Positions 15,472 to 24,531 are shown, counted from the stretch's first letter. The stretch is DNA of 28,518 nucleotides from Flavobacteriales bacterium (GCA_008016945.1 SSGN01000062.1:1-28518); one strand, 5' to 3'. Translations and numbers: made by a program. Notes: generated by a model not told the origin, from the letters alone.

Positions 15472-16212
15472 ATGCGCAACGTTGAACAGTGGAAGCCGAG
15501 CAAGTTCGTGTACCGGAAAGGTCGTTTGCAGGGCTCTCGGGATCCGAAGGCCGTGGGCATCGCCTCGCGGGTGATGGTGGACCTGATCGGCAGGTTCTAC
15601 CAACGCGCGTTGCCGCAGTACGCCCGGGGTAGGTTGATCGACCTGGGTTGTGGCAAGGTGCCGTTATACGCCACGTACAAGGCCCACGTGTCCAGCATCA
15701 CGTGCGTGGATTGGGGGAATAGCATGCATCCCAACCCGCACCTGGACCAGGAGCAGGACTTGAACAAGCCCATCGCCTTCCCCGATGCTTCGTTCGATAC
15801 CATCATCCTTTCCGATGTGCTGGAGCATATCCGGAGACCGGAGGATCTGGTGCGCGAGATGTACCGGGTGCTGGCTCCAGGTGGGCAGGTGATCATGAAC
15901 GTGCCGTTCTACTACGGCCTGCACGAGCAGCCCTTCGATTACTACCGGTATACGGAGCACGCCCTACGGTCCATGACCGAGGATGCCGGTTTCGCCGTGG
16001 TGGAACTGGAACCCATCGGCGGTGTGCCGGAGATCATGGCGGACCTGTTCTCCAAATCGGTGCGGGGCGTACCGGTGGTCGGTCGCCCCATCGCTAAGCT
16101 GGCACAGCACTTCACCACCTGGTTCGTGCGTGGTGGCCTGGGGGCCAAGCTCTCCCAGCTCACGGCGAAGGATCATCCCTTCGGCTACGCGTTGGTGTTG
16201 CGGAAGGCGTAG
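15472..16212 (+). CDS. Class I SAM-dependent methyltransferase
   Basis: A 246-residue cytoplasmic methyltransferase of the Methyltransf_11 type. The SAM-binding motif is RLIDLGCGKVPLY (54-66). Asp80 in TCVDWG would bind the ribose, and FDTIILSDVLEHIRRPEDL (108-126) with VLAPGGQVIMNVPF is the classic motif II/III region. A QPFDYYRYTEHALRSM stretch is common in methyltransferases of glycan loci. The substrate is unknown; neighbours suggest a sugar or lipid of the envelope. It follows the HTTM-like gene by 21 bp on the same strand, and ends 5 bp from the convergent glyA stop. Confidence 0.88.
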   Translation: MRNVEQWKPSKFVYRKGRLQGSRDPKAVGIASRVMVDLIGRFYQRALPQYARGRLIDLGCGKVPLYATYKAHVSSITCVDWGNSMHPNPHLDQEQDLNKPIAFPDASFDTIILSDVLEHIRRPEDLVREMYRVLAPGGQVIMNVPFYYGLHEQPFDYYRYTEHALRSMTEDAGFAVVELEPIGGVPEIMADLFSKSVRGVPVVGRPIAKLAQHFTTWFVRGGLGAKLSQLTAKDHPFGYALVLRKA

Positions 16213-16217
16213 TTCGC

Positions 16218-17492
16218 TCAGTGCGCGAACAGCGGGCGCAGGCGCATCAAGCCGTCCACTTGGAAGCGGATGCGGTCCAGTTCGGCGTCGTTGTCGCGGT
16301 GGGTGATGGCCGCATCGATCAGCTGCACCACCTGGGCGCATTCGGCCTCTTTCAGCCCGCGTGTGGTGATGGCCGGAGACCCGATCCTGATGCCGCTGGT
16401 GACGAATGGGCTTTGTGTATCGAACGGCACCATGTTCTTGTTCACGGTGATGTCCACCTTGCCCAGTGCGGCTTCGGCCTCTTTGCCGGTGATCCCCTTG
16501 CTGCGCATGTCGATGAGCAGACAGTGGTTGTCCGTACCATCGCTGATCACCTTGTAGCCCAATTGGATCAGCCCGTCGGCCAGGACCTTGGCGTTGGCCA
16601 TCACCTGCCTGCCATAGTCGGCGAAGGTGGGGGTGAGGGCTTCGCCGAAAGCCACGGCCTTGGCGGCGATCACATGCTCCAGTGGCCCGCCTTGAGTGCC
16701 TGGGAACACGGCACCATCGAGCACGGCGCTCATCATTCGCACCTCGCCCTTGGGGGTTTTGAGCCCGAAGGGGTTGGGGAAGTCGACGCCCATCATGATC
16801 AGGCCACCACGCGGGCCGCGCAAGGTCTTGTGCGTGGTGGTGGTCACGATGTGGCAATGGGGGAGCGGGTCGTTGAGCAGTCGAGCGCCGATCAAACCGG
16901 CCGGATGCGAGATATCGGCCAAGAGCAGTGCGCCCACCTCGTCGGCGATGGCGCGGAACCCTGCGAAGTCCCAATCCCTGCTGTAGGCGCTGGCACCGCA
17001 GATGATCAGCTTGGGCCTTTCGGCCAAGGCCTTGGCGCGCACATCCTCCAGGTGGATCCGACCGGTCTCCTGGCGTACACCATAGAACGTGGGGCGGTAC
17101 AACTTGCCGCTGAAGTTCACCGGACTGCCGTGGGTAAGGTGCCCACCATGGCTCAGGTCGAAGCCGAGGATCGTGTCGCCGGGCTTCAGGCAGGCGAGCA
17201 TCACCGCGGCATTGGCCTGTGCGCCACTGTGGGGCTGCACATTGGCCCAGACCGCACCGAAGAGCTGTTTCACCCGGTCGATGGCGATGTTCTCCACCTG
17301 GTCAACCACCTCGCAGCCGCCGTAGTAGCGTTTGCCCGGCAGGCCCTCGGCGTATTTGTTGGTGAGCACGGAGCCCATGGCCTCCAGGACCTGTTCGCTC
17401 ACGTAATTTTCGCTGGCGATGAGCTCAAGCCCCTTGGTTTGGCGCCATTTCTCCTGGGCGATCAGGTCGAAGATCGTGTTGTCGCGTTGCAT
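16218..17492 (-). CDS. glyA: Serine hydroxymethyltransferase
   Basis: A 424-residue PLP enzyme that converts serine and tetrahydrofolate to glycine and 5,10-methylene-tetrahydrofolate. Visible are [10 protein letters not shown] (23-32), [15 protein letters not shown] (47-61), [14 protein letters not shown] (84-97), [11 protein letters not shown] (112-122), the DISHPAGL block (193-200), and the PLP lysine Lys222 in [15 protein letters not shown]. The ATG at 17492 is chosen because the family starts here and a perfect -7 box lies just upstream; the longer frame to 17789 runs over the next gene. It is a monocistronic unit between a convergent methyltransferase and the exosortase operon upstream on the same strand. 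Confidence 0.97.
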   Translation of the reverse strand: MQRDNTIFDLIAQEKWRQTKGLELIASENYVSEQVLEAMGSVLTNKYAEGLPGKRYYGGCEVVDQVENIAIDRVKQLFGAVWANVQPHSGAQANAAVMLACLKPGDTILGFDLSHGGHLTHGSPVNFSGKLYRPTFYGVRQETGRIHLEDVRAKALAERPKLIICGASAYSRDWDFAGFRAIADEVGALLLADISHPAGLIGARLLNDPLPHCHIVTTTTHKTLRGPRGGLIMMGVDFPNPFGLKTPKGEVRMMSAVLDGAVFPGTQGGPLEHVIAAKAVAFGEALTPTFADYGRQVMANAKVLADGLIQLGYKVISDGTDNHCLLIDMRSKGITGKEAEAALGKVDITVNKNMVPFDTQSPFVTSGIRIGSPAITTRGLKEAECAQVVQLIDAAITHRDNDAELDRIRFQVDGLMRLRPLFAH

Positions 17493-17502
17493 GGTAGGGC
17501 GC

Positions 17503-17510
17503 CAAAGGTA
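17503..17510 (-). promoter_or_regulatory. Perfect Bacteroidota -7 box for glyA
   Basis: Minus-strand TACCTTTG ends ten bases before the glyA ATG, implying a leader of only a few bases. It sits in the 32-bp gap after the exosortase operon, so glyA probably has its own promoter. Confidence 0.6.
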
Positions 17511-17524
17511 ACGGGCACCGTGCC

Positions 17525-17980
17525 TTACCTCGGACTTTTCCCCAGCATGGAGGCCACCCAGAGGAACAACAGCATGCCCGGGTATTGCAACAGGTGCAAC
17601 AGTTTCACGGAGACCAGGGCGAATGCGGGATGCAGTCCGCCGGCCAGTTGCAGCAGCAGGGCCAGAGCGGCCACCAGCGTGGTACCCACCACGAGTACGC
17701 GGAGGTAGCGGTGGTCGCCCCAAAGCACACGCGCCATGGCGATGGTGAGGGCGAGCATGGCGATGATGAAGACCAGGGCGGCGGCCCATTTCAGGAGCAC
17801 GAGCTGCTTCAACGAGAAGTCGGATACCGCAGCGGTGAAGGCACTGTGGGCGAAGGAGTAGGCACGGTGGTGCTGGAGGTGGTCGATGGCGTAGTTCAGG
17901 TTCACGAAGAAGAACTCCCGGACGGCTCCTAGCAGTACCGCCAGCGCCAACACCATGGCGATGCCTATGCTGCGCCTCAT
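17525..17980 (-). CDS. Exosortase-associated membrane protein
   Basis: A 151-residue protein with four hydrophobic spans (about 5-20, 62-84, 92-113, 118-146). The first loop, [18 protein letters not shown] (21-38), followed by FAHSAF and a KW at 64-65, resembles the small membrane proteins encoded directly downstream of exosortases in Bacteroidota (flavobacterial near-exosortase or XrtX-associated types). I assign it mainly from this pattern and its position: its ATG at 17980 overlaps the exosortase stop by ATGA. A longer frame to 18184 lies over the exosortase and is rejected. Its role, perhaps assembly or release of the sorted product, is unproven. Confidence 0.7.
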   Translation of the reverse strand: MRRSIGIAMVLALAVLLGAVREFFFVNLNYAIDHLQHHRAYSFAHSAFTAAVSDFSLKQLVLLKWAAALVFIIAMLALTIAMARVLWGDHRYLRVLVVGTTLVAALALLLQLAGGLHPAFALVSVKLLHLLQYPGMLLFLWVASMLGKSPR

Positions 17981-18534
17981 GCTTTGGACGGAACGCTCTT
18001 CGGCGCGAACCGCTTCACCCAGATGGCCCACAGGAGGAACACCCAGCCGTAGACCACCACATAGAAGGTATAGTCGTGGTTGAAGTTGAACCAGTCGTAG
18101 TCGATGGCCGCCACCACGCAAAGCACGGCCACCCGGATGGCGTTGATCAGGTGGATGCTCAGCAGGCCCAAAGCCCCGAACCAAAGCTTGTGGCGCCAGG
18201 GACCGGGATAGGCCACCAGGAAGATGAGGTAGACGGCGAAGAGACTTACACCGTTGCAGGGGTCGCCGATCCAGAGATGGCTGCCCCCCTGGATGCCGAG
18301 GTACCGATTGCTATCGAAGCCGGGGTCGGGAAGCAACTCATGGCCGAAGAGCCGGAGGAGGCCGCCGGCCAGCCACACCAAGGAGTCGATCACGGCCAGG
18401 TCGAGGGTGCCCTTGGGGTGGAGCACCAACTCATACAGCAGGTGCCACGCGGTGTACAGCACGATGCCCGTACCAAGGAAACGCACCACGGGGTCGGCCA
18501 GCACCGCACGCGGCGTGGCGGACAGGCGTGTCAT
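17977..18534 (-). CDS. Exosortase/archaeosortase family protein
   Basis: A 185-residue integral membrane cysteine transpeptidase or protease that recognises a short C-terminal sorting signal on exported proteins. The three family catalytic residues are visible: Cys93 in [10 protein letters not shown], Arg134 in [11 protein letters not shown], and His153 in [10 protein letters not shown]. About seven hydrophobic spans surround them. It is a compact form without extra domains. The ATG at 18534 overlaps the PID-CTERM stop by ATGA; the codon before (TTG at 18537) is less likely. It lies between its probable substrate and an associated membrane protein. It may belong to the Bacteroidota class called XrtX, but the subclass cannot be settled by eye. 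Confidence 0.88.
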   Translation of the reverse strand: MTRLSATPRAVLADPVVRFLGTGIVLYTAWHLLYELVLHPKGTLDLAVIDSLVWLAGGLLRLFGHELLPDPGFDSNRYLGIQGGSHLWIGDPCNGVSLFAVYLIFLVAYPGPWRHKLWFGALGLLSIHLINAIRVAVLCVVAAIDYDWFNFNHDYTFYVVVYGWVFLLWAIWVKRFAPKSVPSKA

Positions 18535-18749
18535 CAAGCGGAGCGCTTGCGGCCGCGACGGAGGTCAAGGGCCTTTTTGCCGCCCAACAGGGTGCCAGCA
18601 GCCACCAGCAGACTAACGCCGCCATCGATCGGGATACAGGGCGGGGGCCAGCACGGGGGCGGGCCTCCTACACCCTGAGCCATCACCATGCCCGCGAACG
18701 GCAGGGCCATTGCGGCGGTGAGCAGGGCGAAGCGAAGCATGTTCTTCAT
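18534..18749 (-). CDS. PID-CTERM sorting-signal peptide, likely exosortase substrate
   Basis: A 71-residue precursor made almost only of targeting signals. Residues 1-24 are a signal peptide (MKN, hydrophobic core LLTAAMALPFAGM, cleavage after VMA). Residues 25-40 are QGVGG then two copies of PPPC followed by Trp or Ile. The sorting signal follows: PIDGG (40-44), a hydrophobic span VSLLVAAGTLLGG (45-57), and a basic tail KKALDLRRGRKRS. After both cleavages only about 15-18 residues with two cysteines would remain. The gene opens a three-gene operon with the exosortase and its associated protein, all joined by ATGA overlaps, which strongly supports an enzyme-substrate pair. A perfect -7 box is at 18772-18779. 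Confidence 0.88.
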   Translation of the reverse strand: MKNMLRFALLTAAMALPFAGMVMAQGVGGPPPCWPPPCIPIDGGVSLLVAAGTLLGGKKALDLRRGRKRSA

Positions 18750-18771
18750 GTGCCGTTATACGGAATGCGGT

Positions 18772-18779
18772 CAAAGATA
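18772..18779 (-). promoter_or_regulatory. Perfect Bacteroidota -7 box for the exosortase operon
   Basis: Minus-strand TATCTTTG lies 22 bases before the PID-CTERM ATG. It is about 100 bases from the oppositely facing box of the tyrosine-kinase gene, so the 200-bp gap is a divergent promoter region where one regulator could act on both. Confidence 0.6.
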
Positions 18780-18875
18780 GGCAAACGTACTATTTCGGAT
18801 CGGAACGGTCCAGCGTCATGGATATCCAAGATACCAACATCGGACAGGGCCGGGCTACGTCTACAAGGTGGGAGC

Positions 18876-18883
18876 TATATTTG
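18876..18883 (+). promoter_or_regulatory. Perfect Bacteroidota -7 box for the Wzc-like gene
   Basis: TATATTTG lies 66 bases before the ATG at 18950, giving a leader of about 60 bases. It faces away from the exosortase-operon promoter. No clear -33 TTG is seen. Confidence 0.6.
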
Positions 18884-18949
18884 CGACCCTTCGGGAAAAG
18901 CGCCTTGACGGTGTCACAGGTGCGGAGCGCGAAGCGGTGAATCAGGCGC

Positions 18950-21388
18950 ATGGCAGTACCCAAGCCCCAGCAACGGGGCAGTATCATCGATGCCAAGGAC
19001 CTCCGGTACTTCATCCGGATCGTGTCCAAGAACTGGTATTTCGTGGTGATCGCACTGCTGCTTTCGGCGGTGATGTCCTACCTGTACAGCTACAAGCTGC
19101 CGGATATCTACGGGGCCACCACGCAGATCATGCTGAAGGACAACGAGGTGTACGACTACCAGAGCCAGGTGTACAAGACCTTGGGCTACCAGCAGTCGTA
19201 CACGGACATCGTCAACCAGAAGCGGGTGCTCACCTCGTACGACCTGGTGGATGCCGCGCTGGCCAAACTCGACTTCGATGTCTCGTACTTCATCGTGGGT
19301 CGGTTCAAGACCACCCAGGTCTATGCCGCGTTACCGTTCACGGTGCACATGGATATCCTGGAGCCTGGCCTATACGAACGGCCATTCGACCTGCGCTTGC
19401 TGGATTCATTACGCTACGAGCTGAGTTTCGACCGCAGCGGCAAGATGGAGAAGCAGGTGTTCCGGTTCGATGAGGAGGTGCGGGATCCGGGGAACCAGTT
19501 CATGCTGCGGATCGACCGATCGCCCTACTTCAGCGGCGCCGCTTTGGAGCGGGCCACGGCCACGGATTACCAGTTCATCAAGCACGAACGGAGCAGCTTG
19601 GTCAAGAAGTACAAGAGCCGGATCAAGGTGGAGAACCAGGAGTTCACCACCATTCTGGACGTGACCGTGGAGGACGAGGTGGGGGTGCGGGCCAAGATGT
19701 TCCTGGATACATTGTCCAAGGAGTACATCCGCTATTCGTTGCAGAGCGAGTTCGACATCAACGAGAACACCATGACCTATATCGACCGGCAGTTGGCCGA
19801 GGTCACGGTGATCCTGGAGCAGCACGAGGACGAGCTGCAGTCGTACAAGGAGAGCAAGGATATCCTCAACCTCGGTCGCCAGGAGGGGTTGTACTTCACG
19901 GAGATGGTCGACTTCGACCACCAACGACGTGCGCGGGAGCTGGAGGTGCAGTCGCTGGATGCGCTGGAGGATTATGTGCTGAACAATAGCGATGGGAAAC
20001 TGTTGCCTCCCGCGGTCTTCATCGCTGAGGATGCTTTCCTGAAGAAGACCCTGGAGCAACTCTATTCCATGCAGATGGACCGGATCGAGGACCTGTTCAC
20101 CGGGACCACCGAGAACATCGCGGTCCAACGGCTCGATTCCAATATCCAACTGAATAAGCTGAACCTGCTCACGTACATCAAGAATGCGCGCAATGCGATC
20201 AAGGGCAAGATCGGTGACATTCAGACGCAGGTGAACGATTATGAGGCGTTGATCCGCAAGCTGCCCAAAAGCCAGCGCGACATCCTGAACATCGAGCGGC
20301 GCATGCAGGTGAATGAGCGCATGTACCTGTTCCTGCTCGAGAAGCGGGCCAGCACGGTGATCGCCCGCGCGGGCATCATCCCCAAGACCAAGGTGATCGA
20401 GAGCGCCCGTGGCCTGGGGGTGGTGCGCCCCGATAAGATGAAGATCTTCTACACCTTCATGCTGGGTGGTGGCGTGCTGTCCATGCTGGTGGTCTTCATC
20501 CGCGTGATGTTCTATGATCGCATCGAGAACGCCGATCAGCTCAAGGAACACACCACGCTTCCGGTCTTCGGTGAGATCATCAGCAGCGAGAAGGCCGAAG
20601 AGAACTACGTGGTGGTGGACAGCGATCCCAAGTCGGCGATCACCGAATCGTTCCGAACCGTGCGCACCAACCTGGAGTACGTGGAGGGCGAGCCGGGCAG
20701 GGGTAAGGTGGTGCTGGTGACCAGCTACCGACCCAACGAGGGGAAGACCTTCTGTTCGGTGAACCTGACCGCCATCCTGGCCAAAGCCGGGAAGAAGGTG
20801 TTGCTGCTCGAGTTGGACCTGCACAAGCCGAAGGTTGCCATAGGCCTGGGTATGACCAGCCAGGTCGGCCTGAGCACGGTGCTGGTGGGTAAGGCCCATT
20901 GGCGCGATGCCGTGCTCCCCACGCAGTTCGAGGGACTGAATGTGATCCTTTCTGGTCCCACTCCCCCCAACGCCTCGGAACTGATCCTGAGCAAGCACCT
21001 CGAAGAGTTGTTCCGCGAGGCGGCCATGGTGTACGACTACGTGCTCATCGATACCCCACCGGTGGGCCTGATCACCGACGCCTTGCTGATGATGCGCCAC
21101 GCCGATGCCACCTTGTTCGTGGTGAACACCCGCTTCGCCAGTAAGGATCACGTGCTCAACGCCCTGGAGGTGTTGCAGGCCAATCCCGCCAAGAACACCG
21201 GCTTCATCCTCAACGGGGTGCGGATCAAGAAGAGCAAGTACTATTACAACACCAACTACGGCTACGGCTACCGTTACGCCTATGGTTACGGGTCGGGTTA
21301 TGGGTATGGCTACGGTTATGGTCGACGCTCCAAGAAGAAAGGTGAGGAGGCCAAACGCGATACCGATGCCAAGACCCCGCGGGCCTGA
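18950..21388 (+). CDS. Polysaccharide co-polymerase / tyrosine autokinase (Wzc-like, BY-kinase)
   Basis: An 812-residue inner-membrane protein that controls chain length and export of a surface polysaccharide. Order: cytoplasmic start, first membrane helix (about 30-48), a long periplasmic region with coiled-coil-rich segments (about 50-495, Wzz plus GNVR type), second helix (about 498-520), then the kinase domain. Walker A is RPNEGKT (594-600), with Asn where many BY-kinases have Gly; Walker A' is ELDLHKP (621-627), keeping the second Asp (623) but with Glu for the first; Walker B is VLIDTPP (Asp701). The tail has 13 tyrosines between 764 and 790, mostly alternating with Gly, serving as autophosphorylation sites. 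A promoter lies at 18876-18883, and the FkbM gene follows after 51 bp. No Wza-type outer-membrane gene is nearby. Confidence 0.93.
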   Translation: MAVPKPQQRGSIIDAKDLRYFIRIVSKNWYFVVIALLLSAVMSYLYSYKLPDIYGATTQIMLKDNEVYDYQSQVYKTLGYQQSYTDIVNQKRVLTSYDLVDAALAKLDFDVSYFIVGRFKTTQVYAALPFTVHMDILEPGLYERPFDLRLLDSLRYELSFDRSGKMEKQVFRFDEEVRDPGNQFMLRIDRSPYFSGAALERATATDYQFIKHERSSLVKKYKSRIKVENQEFTTILDVTVEDEVGVRAKMFLDTLSKEYIRYSLQSEFDINENTMTYIDRQLAEVTVILEQHEDELQSYKESKDILNLGRQEGLYFTEMVDFDHQRRARELEVQSLDALEDYVLNNSDGKLLPPAVFIAEDAFLKKTLEQLYSMQMDRIEDLFTGTTENIAVQRLDSNIQLNKLNLLTYIKNARNAIKGKIGDIQTQVNDYEALIRKLPKSQRDILNIERRMQVNERMYLFLLEKRASTVIARAGIIPKTKVIESARGLGVVRPDKMKIFYTFMLGGGVLSMLVVFIRVMFYDRIENADQLKEHTTLPVFGEIISSEKAEENYVVVDSDPKSAITESFRTVRTNLEYVEGEPGRGKVVLVTSYRPNEGKTFCSVNLTAILAKAGKKVLLLELDLHKPKVAIGLGMTSQVGLSTVLVGKAHWRDAVLPTQFEGLNVILSGPTPPNASELILSKHLEELFREAAMVYDYVLIDTPPVGLITDALLMMRHADATLFVVNTRFASKDHVLNALEVLQANPAKNTGFILNGVRIKKSKYYYNTNYGYGYRYAYGYGSGYGYGYGYGRRSKKKGEEAKRDTDAKTPRA

Positions 21389-21439
21389 ACGCCGGTATGT
21401 CGTGCACGGGGACCTGCACCCTTGCCAGGACCATTCACC

Positions 21440-22306
21440 ATGGGTGCATCACGGTTGAAGTCGATCATCAAGGACCTGGTGCCGCCGCTGCTTTGGCGTG
21501 CGATGCGGCCAACACCGGTCGCTCGCCCGGACCCGGTGGCTCCTGCGCCAGCCGTGCACGTGTTGTCCGGTGGGCCCTTGAAAGGGGCGCGGTTGCTGGT
21601 GGATACGAGCAGGGAGGCCTTCCGCGAGATGGTGGCCGGAACCTTCGATGGTCCCATCTGGACGGCGTTGCCAACGCCTCCACAGCACGGTCTGGTGCTC
21701 GATATCGGCGCCCATATCGGCTACCATTCCTTGGCGTTCTCCAGCAGGTACCCGGCCGCACAGGTGGTCGCCTTCGAGCCCAATCCGGCCAACAGGCAAC
21801 GCTTACAGGCGAACCTCGACCTCAATCCCGCGCTCGCCTCCCGTGTACGGCTCATGGCATGTGCGTTGGGCGATACCAACGGTTCCTTACGGTTCAATAC
21901 CTCGGATAATGTGGACGACGAGACGAGCTCCGGAGGTTACCTGGAAAGCGTGGACCCGCCCTTGGAACAAGCGATCTACGCGCGGTCGGGCTTCCGAACC
22001 ATGGAGGTGCCGGTGCGGCGGCTGGACGACCTGGCCGAGGAACAACGCTGGGACCGCGTAGCGCTGATGAAGATCGACGTGGAAGGGGCCGAGCAACTGG
22101 TGCTGGAGGGAGCCGGAGCGATCCTGCGTCGCGACCATCCTTTCCTGTGCATCGAGGTGCACTCCGTGGCCTGCATGTCGGCCGTGGATCGTATCCTCCT
22201 CCCCTTGGGATATTCCATCCGTGTGCTCGATGGACATTCCCCCGGCCGGGCCCACATCGTGGCCACTGCGGAAGGCGCGTCGAGGCAGGACGGGGCACGT
22301 GGTTGA
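21440..22306 (+). CDS. FkbM family methyltransferase
   Basis: A 288-residue SAM-dependent O-methyltransferase of the FkbM type, commonly found in O-antigen and exopolysaccharide loci where it methylates sugar hydroxyls. Key motifs are LVLDIGAHIGYHSLAFS (85-101) for SAM binding, VVAFEPNPANRQRL (109-122), and the family's late KIDVEGAE motif followed by a leucine-rich helix. The first ~75 residues are a lead-in with a proline-rich stretch. The ATG at 21440 is preferred over a TTG 18 bases earlier. It follows the Wzc-like gene on the same strand; a separate promoter precedes the exporter genes downstream, so it probably belongs to the kinase transcript. Confidence 0.88.
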   Translation: MGASRLKSIIKDLVPPLLWRAMRPTPVARPDPVAPAPAVHVLSGGPLKGARLLVDTSREAFREMVAGTFDGPIWTALPTPPQHGLVLDIGAHIGYHSLAFSSRYPAAQVVAFEPNPANRQRLQANLDLNPALASRVRLMACALGDTNGSLRFNTSDNVDDETSSGGYLESVDPPLEQAIYARSGFRTMEVPVRRLDDLAEEQRWDRVALMKIDVEGAEQLVLEGAGAILRRDHPFLCIEVHSVACMSAVDRILLPLGYSIRVLDGHSPGRAHIVATAEGASRQDGARG

Positions 22307-22404
22307 TACGGCCATGGACCGGGGAAAGCCACCATGCGGTGCATTTCACGAAAGGGCAGGGGGCGTGCACCACGGATTCCTGCGTAGCGTTCCGTGCGGG
22401 GGGC

Positions 22405-22412
22405 TACATTTG
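22405..22412 (+). promoter_or_regulatory. Perfect Bacteroidota -7 box for the ABC exporter genes
   Basis: TACATTTG lies 44 bases before the permease ATG in the 150-bp gap after the FkbM gene. It would give a leader of about 40 bases and start an exporter-aminotransferase transcript. Confidence 0.6.
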
Positions 22413-22456
22413 CCAGCCCTCGAACGTACCGTGCGACCGGCGGTGCGGTCACGACC

Positions 22457-23323
22457 ATGTCCAGCTCCAACCAACGAACGCTCCCTGTGGTGGTACACCT
22501 GCCCGGGTCCGCCGTGCGCAACCCGGCGCGTTTGGTCCGCGCCCTCTTCGCGGACATGGTGGCCGCTGGCCCACTGGCCTGGCGTCTGGCCATGCGCGAT
22601 GTGAAGGCCCAGTACCGCCAGAGTTATCTGGGCTACCTCTGGGCCTTCATCATGCCCGTGTCCAACACTTTAGTGTGGATCCTGCTCAACTCCACCGGCG
22701 TGGTGCGGGTGGCCGATACGTCCATCCCCTATCCGGTATACGTTTTCACCGGCACCATGATGTGGCAGATGTTGGTGGAGGCCGTGCAGAGCCCCTTGCA
22801 GCAGGTGGGCTTGGCGCGCTCGTTCCTCACCAAGCTCAACTTCCCGCGTGAGGCCCTCATCATGGCGGGCTTCCTCAAACAGATCTTCAACCTCGGGGTC
22901 AAGCTGGTGATCCTGGTGCCGGCCGTCATGCTCCTCGGCGTGATGCCCGATTGGCATGTGCTGCTGTTCCCGTTGGCGCTACTGGCCATCATCCTGGCCG
23001 GTGGTGCCGTGGGCTTGCTGATCTCGCCGATCGGCATGCTGTACACCGATGTGGGCCGCGTGATCCCCCTGTTGGCCCAGTTCTTCATGTACATCACCCC
23101 GGTGGTCTTCGCCATGCCGACCGCAGGGTTCATGGCCAAGTTGTTCACCTGGAATCCCGCAACACCGCTCATCCTCACCGGCAGGGCCTGGCTCACGGGG
23201 GGCGAAACCCCCATGCTGTCTCCGTTCCTAACGGTGGTAGCCATCTCTACCGCGTTGCTCTTCGTGGGTCTGTTGCTGTATCGGCTGGCCCTGCCCATCC
23301 TCATCGAACGCCTTAGCGCATGA
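22457..23323 (+). CDS. Polysaccharide ABC transporter permease (Wzm-like, ABC-2 type)
   Basis: A 288-residue membrane subunit of an ABC-2 exporter that carries finished O-antigen or related glycans across the inner membrane. After a cytoplasmic lead (with WRLAMRDVKAQYRQSYLGYLW, the typical amphipathic gate helix just before the first span) come six hydrophobic spans. The block FPREALIMAGFLKQIFNL is typical of the family. The ATG at 22457 was chosen because the earlier in-frame start (22394) precedes the -7 box at 22405-22412. Its stop overlaps the ATPase start (ATGA), as in most wzm-wzt pairs. Confidence 0.92.
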   Translation: MSSSNQRTLPVVVHLPGSAVRNPARLVRALFADMVAAGPLAWRLAMRDVKAQYRQSYLGYLWAFIMPVSNTLVWILLNSTGVVRVADTSIPYPVYVFTGTMMWQMLVEAVQSPLQQVGLARSFLTKLNFPREALIMAGFLKQIFNLGVKLVILVPAVMLLGVMPDWHVLLFPLALLAIILAGGAVGLLISPIGMLYTDVGRVIPLLAQFFMYITPVVFAMPTAGFMAKLFTWNPATPLILTGRAWLTGGETPMLSPFLTVVAISTALLFVGLLLYRLALPILIERLSA

Positions 23324-24531
23324 GTGGCGAAGCTCCCTTGATCCGGGTGGAGGGACTCTCCAAGAAGTTCTGCACCGACCTGCGGACCTCGCTGAAGTAT
23401 GGTGTGCAGGACCTGGCGGCCGAAGTGGTCGGCCGGGAAAGGAACCATGAACTCCGCACCAAGGAGTTCTGGGCCTTGCAGGATGTGGGATTCGAACTGC
23501 GGCGTGGCGAATGCCTTGGGCTGCTGGGCCGCAACGGGGCGGGCAAGACCACGCTGCTGAAGATGCTCAACGGCCTGATGAAGCCCGACAAGGGCCGCAT
23601 CGAGCTCCGTGGACGCATCGGTGCGCTCATCGCCCTCGGCGCGGGTTTCAACCCGGTGCTCACCGGGCGCGAGAACATCTTCGTCAATGCCGCCGTGCTT
23701 GGCATACCACGCCAGGTGGTACGGCAACGGTTGGATGAGGTGGTGGCCTTCGCCGAGCTGGAGCAGTTCATCGACATGCCCGTGCAGAACTACAGCTCGG
23801 GTATGAACGTGCGCCTCGGATTCTCCGTGGCCGCCGTACTGTTGGAGCCCGACATCCTCTTCCTCGACGAGGTGCTCGCCGTGGGCGACATCGGCTTTGC
23901 CATGAAGTGCCTCAACCGCGTGCGTGAGATCATGGCCCACTCCGCTGTGATCTTCGTATCGCACAGCATGCCCATGGTGTCCACCTTCTGCACCCGCGCT
24001 TTGGTGATGCAGAAGGGCCAACTGATGATGGATACCACCAACCTGGGTGAGGCCATGGACCGGTACATGAGCGCCTTCACCGTGGATCGCCGGATCACCG
24101 GCACCGGAGGGGCCGAGGTTCTCGACCTTCAGCTCCTGGTGGACGACAAGCCCTTACAGGACCCCGAACCCGTGGTGGACCAAGGCAAGGAAGGTGTGAT
24201 CGAGCTCACCGTCCGCGTGGATCAGGGCGAACAAGCCGGCGTGAGCGTGTTCGTGGACGATATCGCCATGAGCCAGGTGCTGGCGGTCACCGCCAAGGAC
24301 CAGGAGGGGCGGCCCATCGTGCTCGGTGGTGGCGTGCATCGGCTGCGTATCCCCCTGGGTAAGTTGGAGATGAACATGGGCACCTACTCCATCCTGGTAG
24401 GGGTCAAGTCCTTCGTCAGTACCTTGTCACTCTGTCGCGTACAAGGCTTGCGACCGTTCCGGGTGCGCTCCCAAAGCGTCAACTGGTCCAAGATCGTACG
24501 CGAGCAGGTGTCGACCATACTTCCCGCCTGA
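23320..24531 (+). CDS. Polysaccharide ABC transporter ATP-binding protein (Wzt-like)
   Basis: A 403-residue ATPase partner of the permease. The nucleotide-binding domain (about 5-235) has Walker A GRNGAGKT (70-77), the shortened signature YSSGM (158-162) typical of Wzt/TagH-type exporters, Walker B ILFLDE (179-184) and the switch His215. The ~165-residue C-terminal extension (about 235-403) is predicted beta-rich and corresponds in place to the Wzt carbohydrate-binding domain that reads a modified glycan end; I cannot judge its specificity. The presence of this tail suggests export of a capped, pre-polymerised chain. It overlaps the permease by ATGA and is followed after 15 bp by the aminotransferase gene. 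Confidence 0.93.
   Translation: MSGEAPLIRVEGLSKKFCTDLRTSLKYGVQDLAAEVVGRERNHELRTKEFWALQDVGFELRRGECLGLLGRNGAGKTTLLKMLNGLMKPDKGRIELRGRIGALIALGAGFNPVLTGRENIFVNAAVLGIPRQVVRQRLDEVVAFAELEQFIDMPVQNYSSGMNVRLGFSVAAVLLEPDILFLDEVLAVGDIGFAMKCLNRVREIMAHSAVIFVSHSMPMVSTFCTRALVMQKGQLMMDTTNLGEAMDRYMSAFTVDRRITGTGGAEVLDLQLLVDDKPLQDPEPVVDQGKEGVIELTVRVDQGEQAGVSVFVDDIAMSQVLAVTAKDQEGRPIVLGGGVHRLRIPLGKLEMNMGTYSILVGVKSFVSTLSLCRVQGLRPFRVRSQSVNWSKIVREQVSTILPA

Noticed and set aside
16221..17708. 495-codon open frame on the plus strand over glyA
   Set aside because: glyA on the other strand is complete with all catalytic motifs; the opposite frame has no support.
19409..21151. 580-codon open frame on the minus strand
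   Set aside because: Antisense shadow of the Wzc-like gene, rich in His, Leu and Gln without any recognisable domain.
22729..24021. 430-codon minus-strand frame across the exporter genes
   Set aside because: Antisense to the permease and ATPase, whose motifs and ATGA overlap prove the plus-strand reading.
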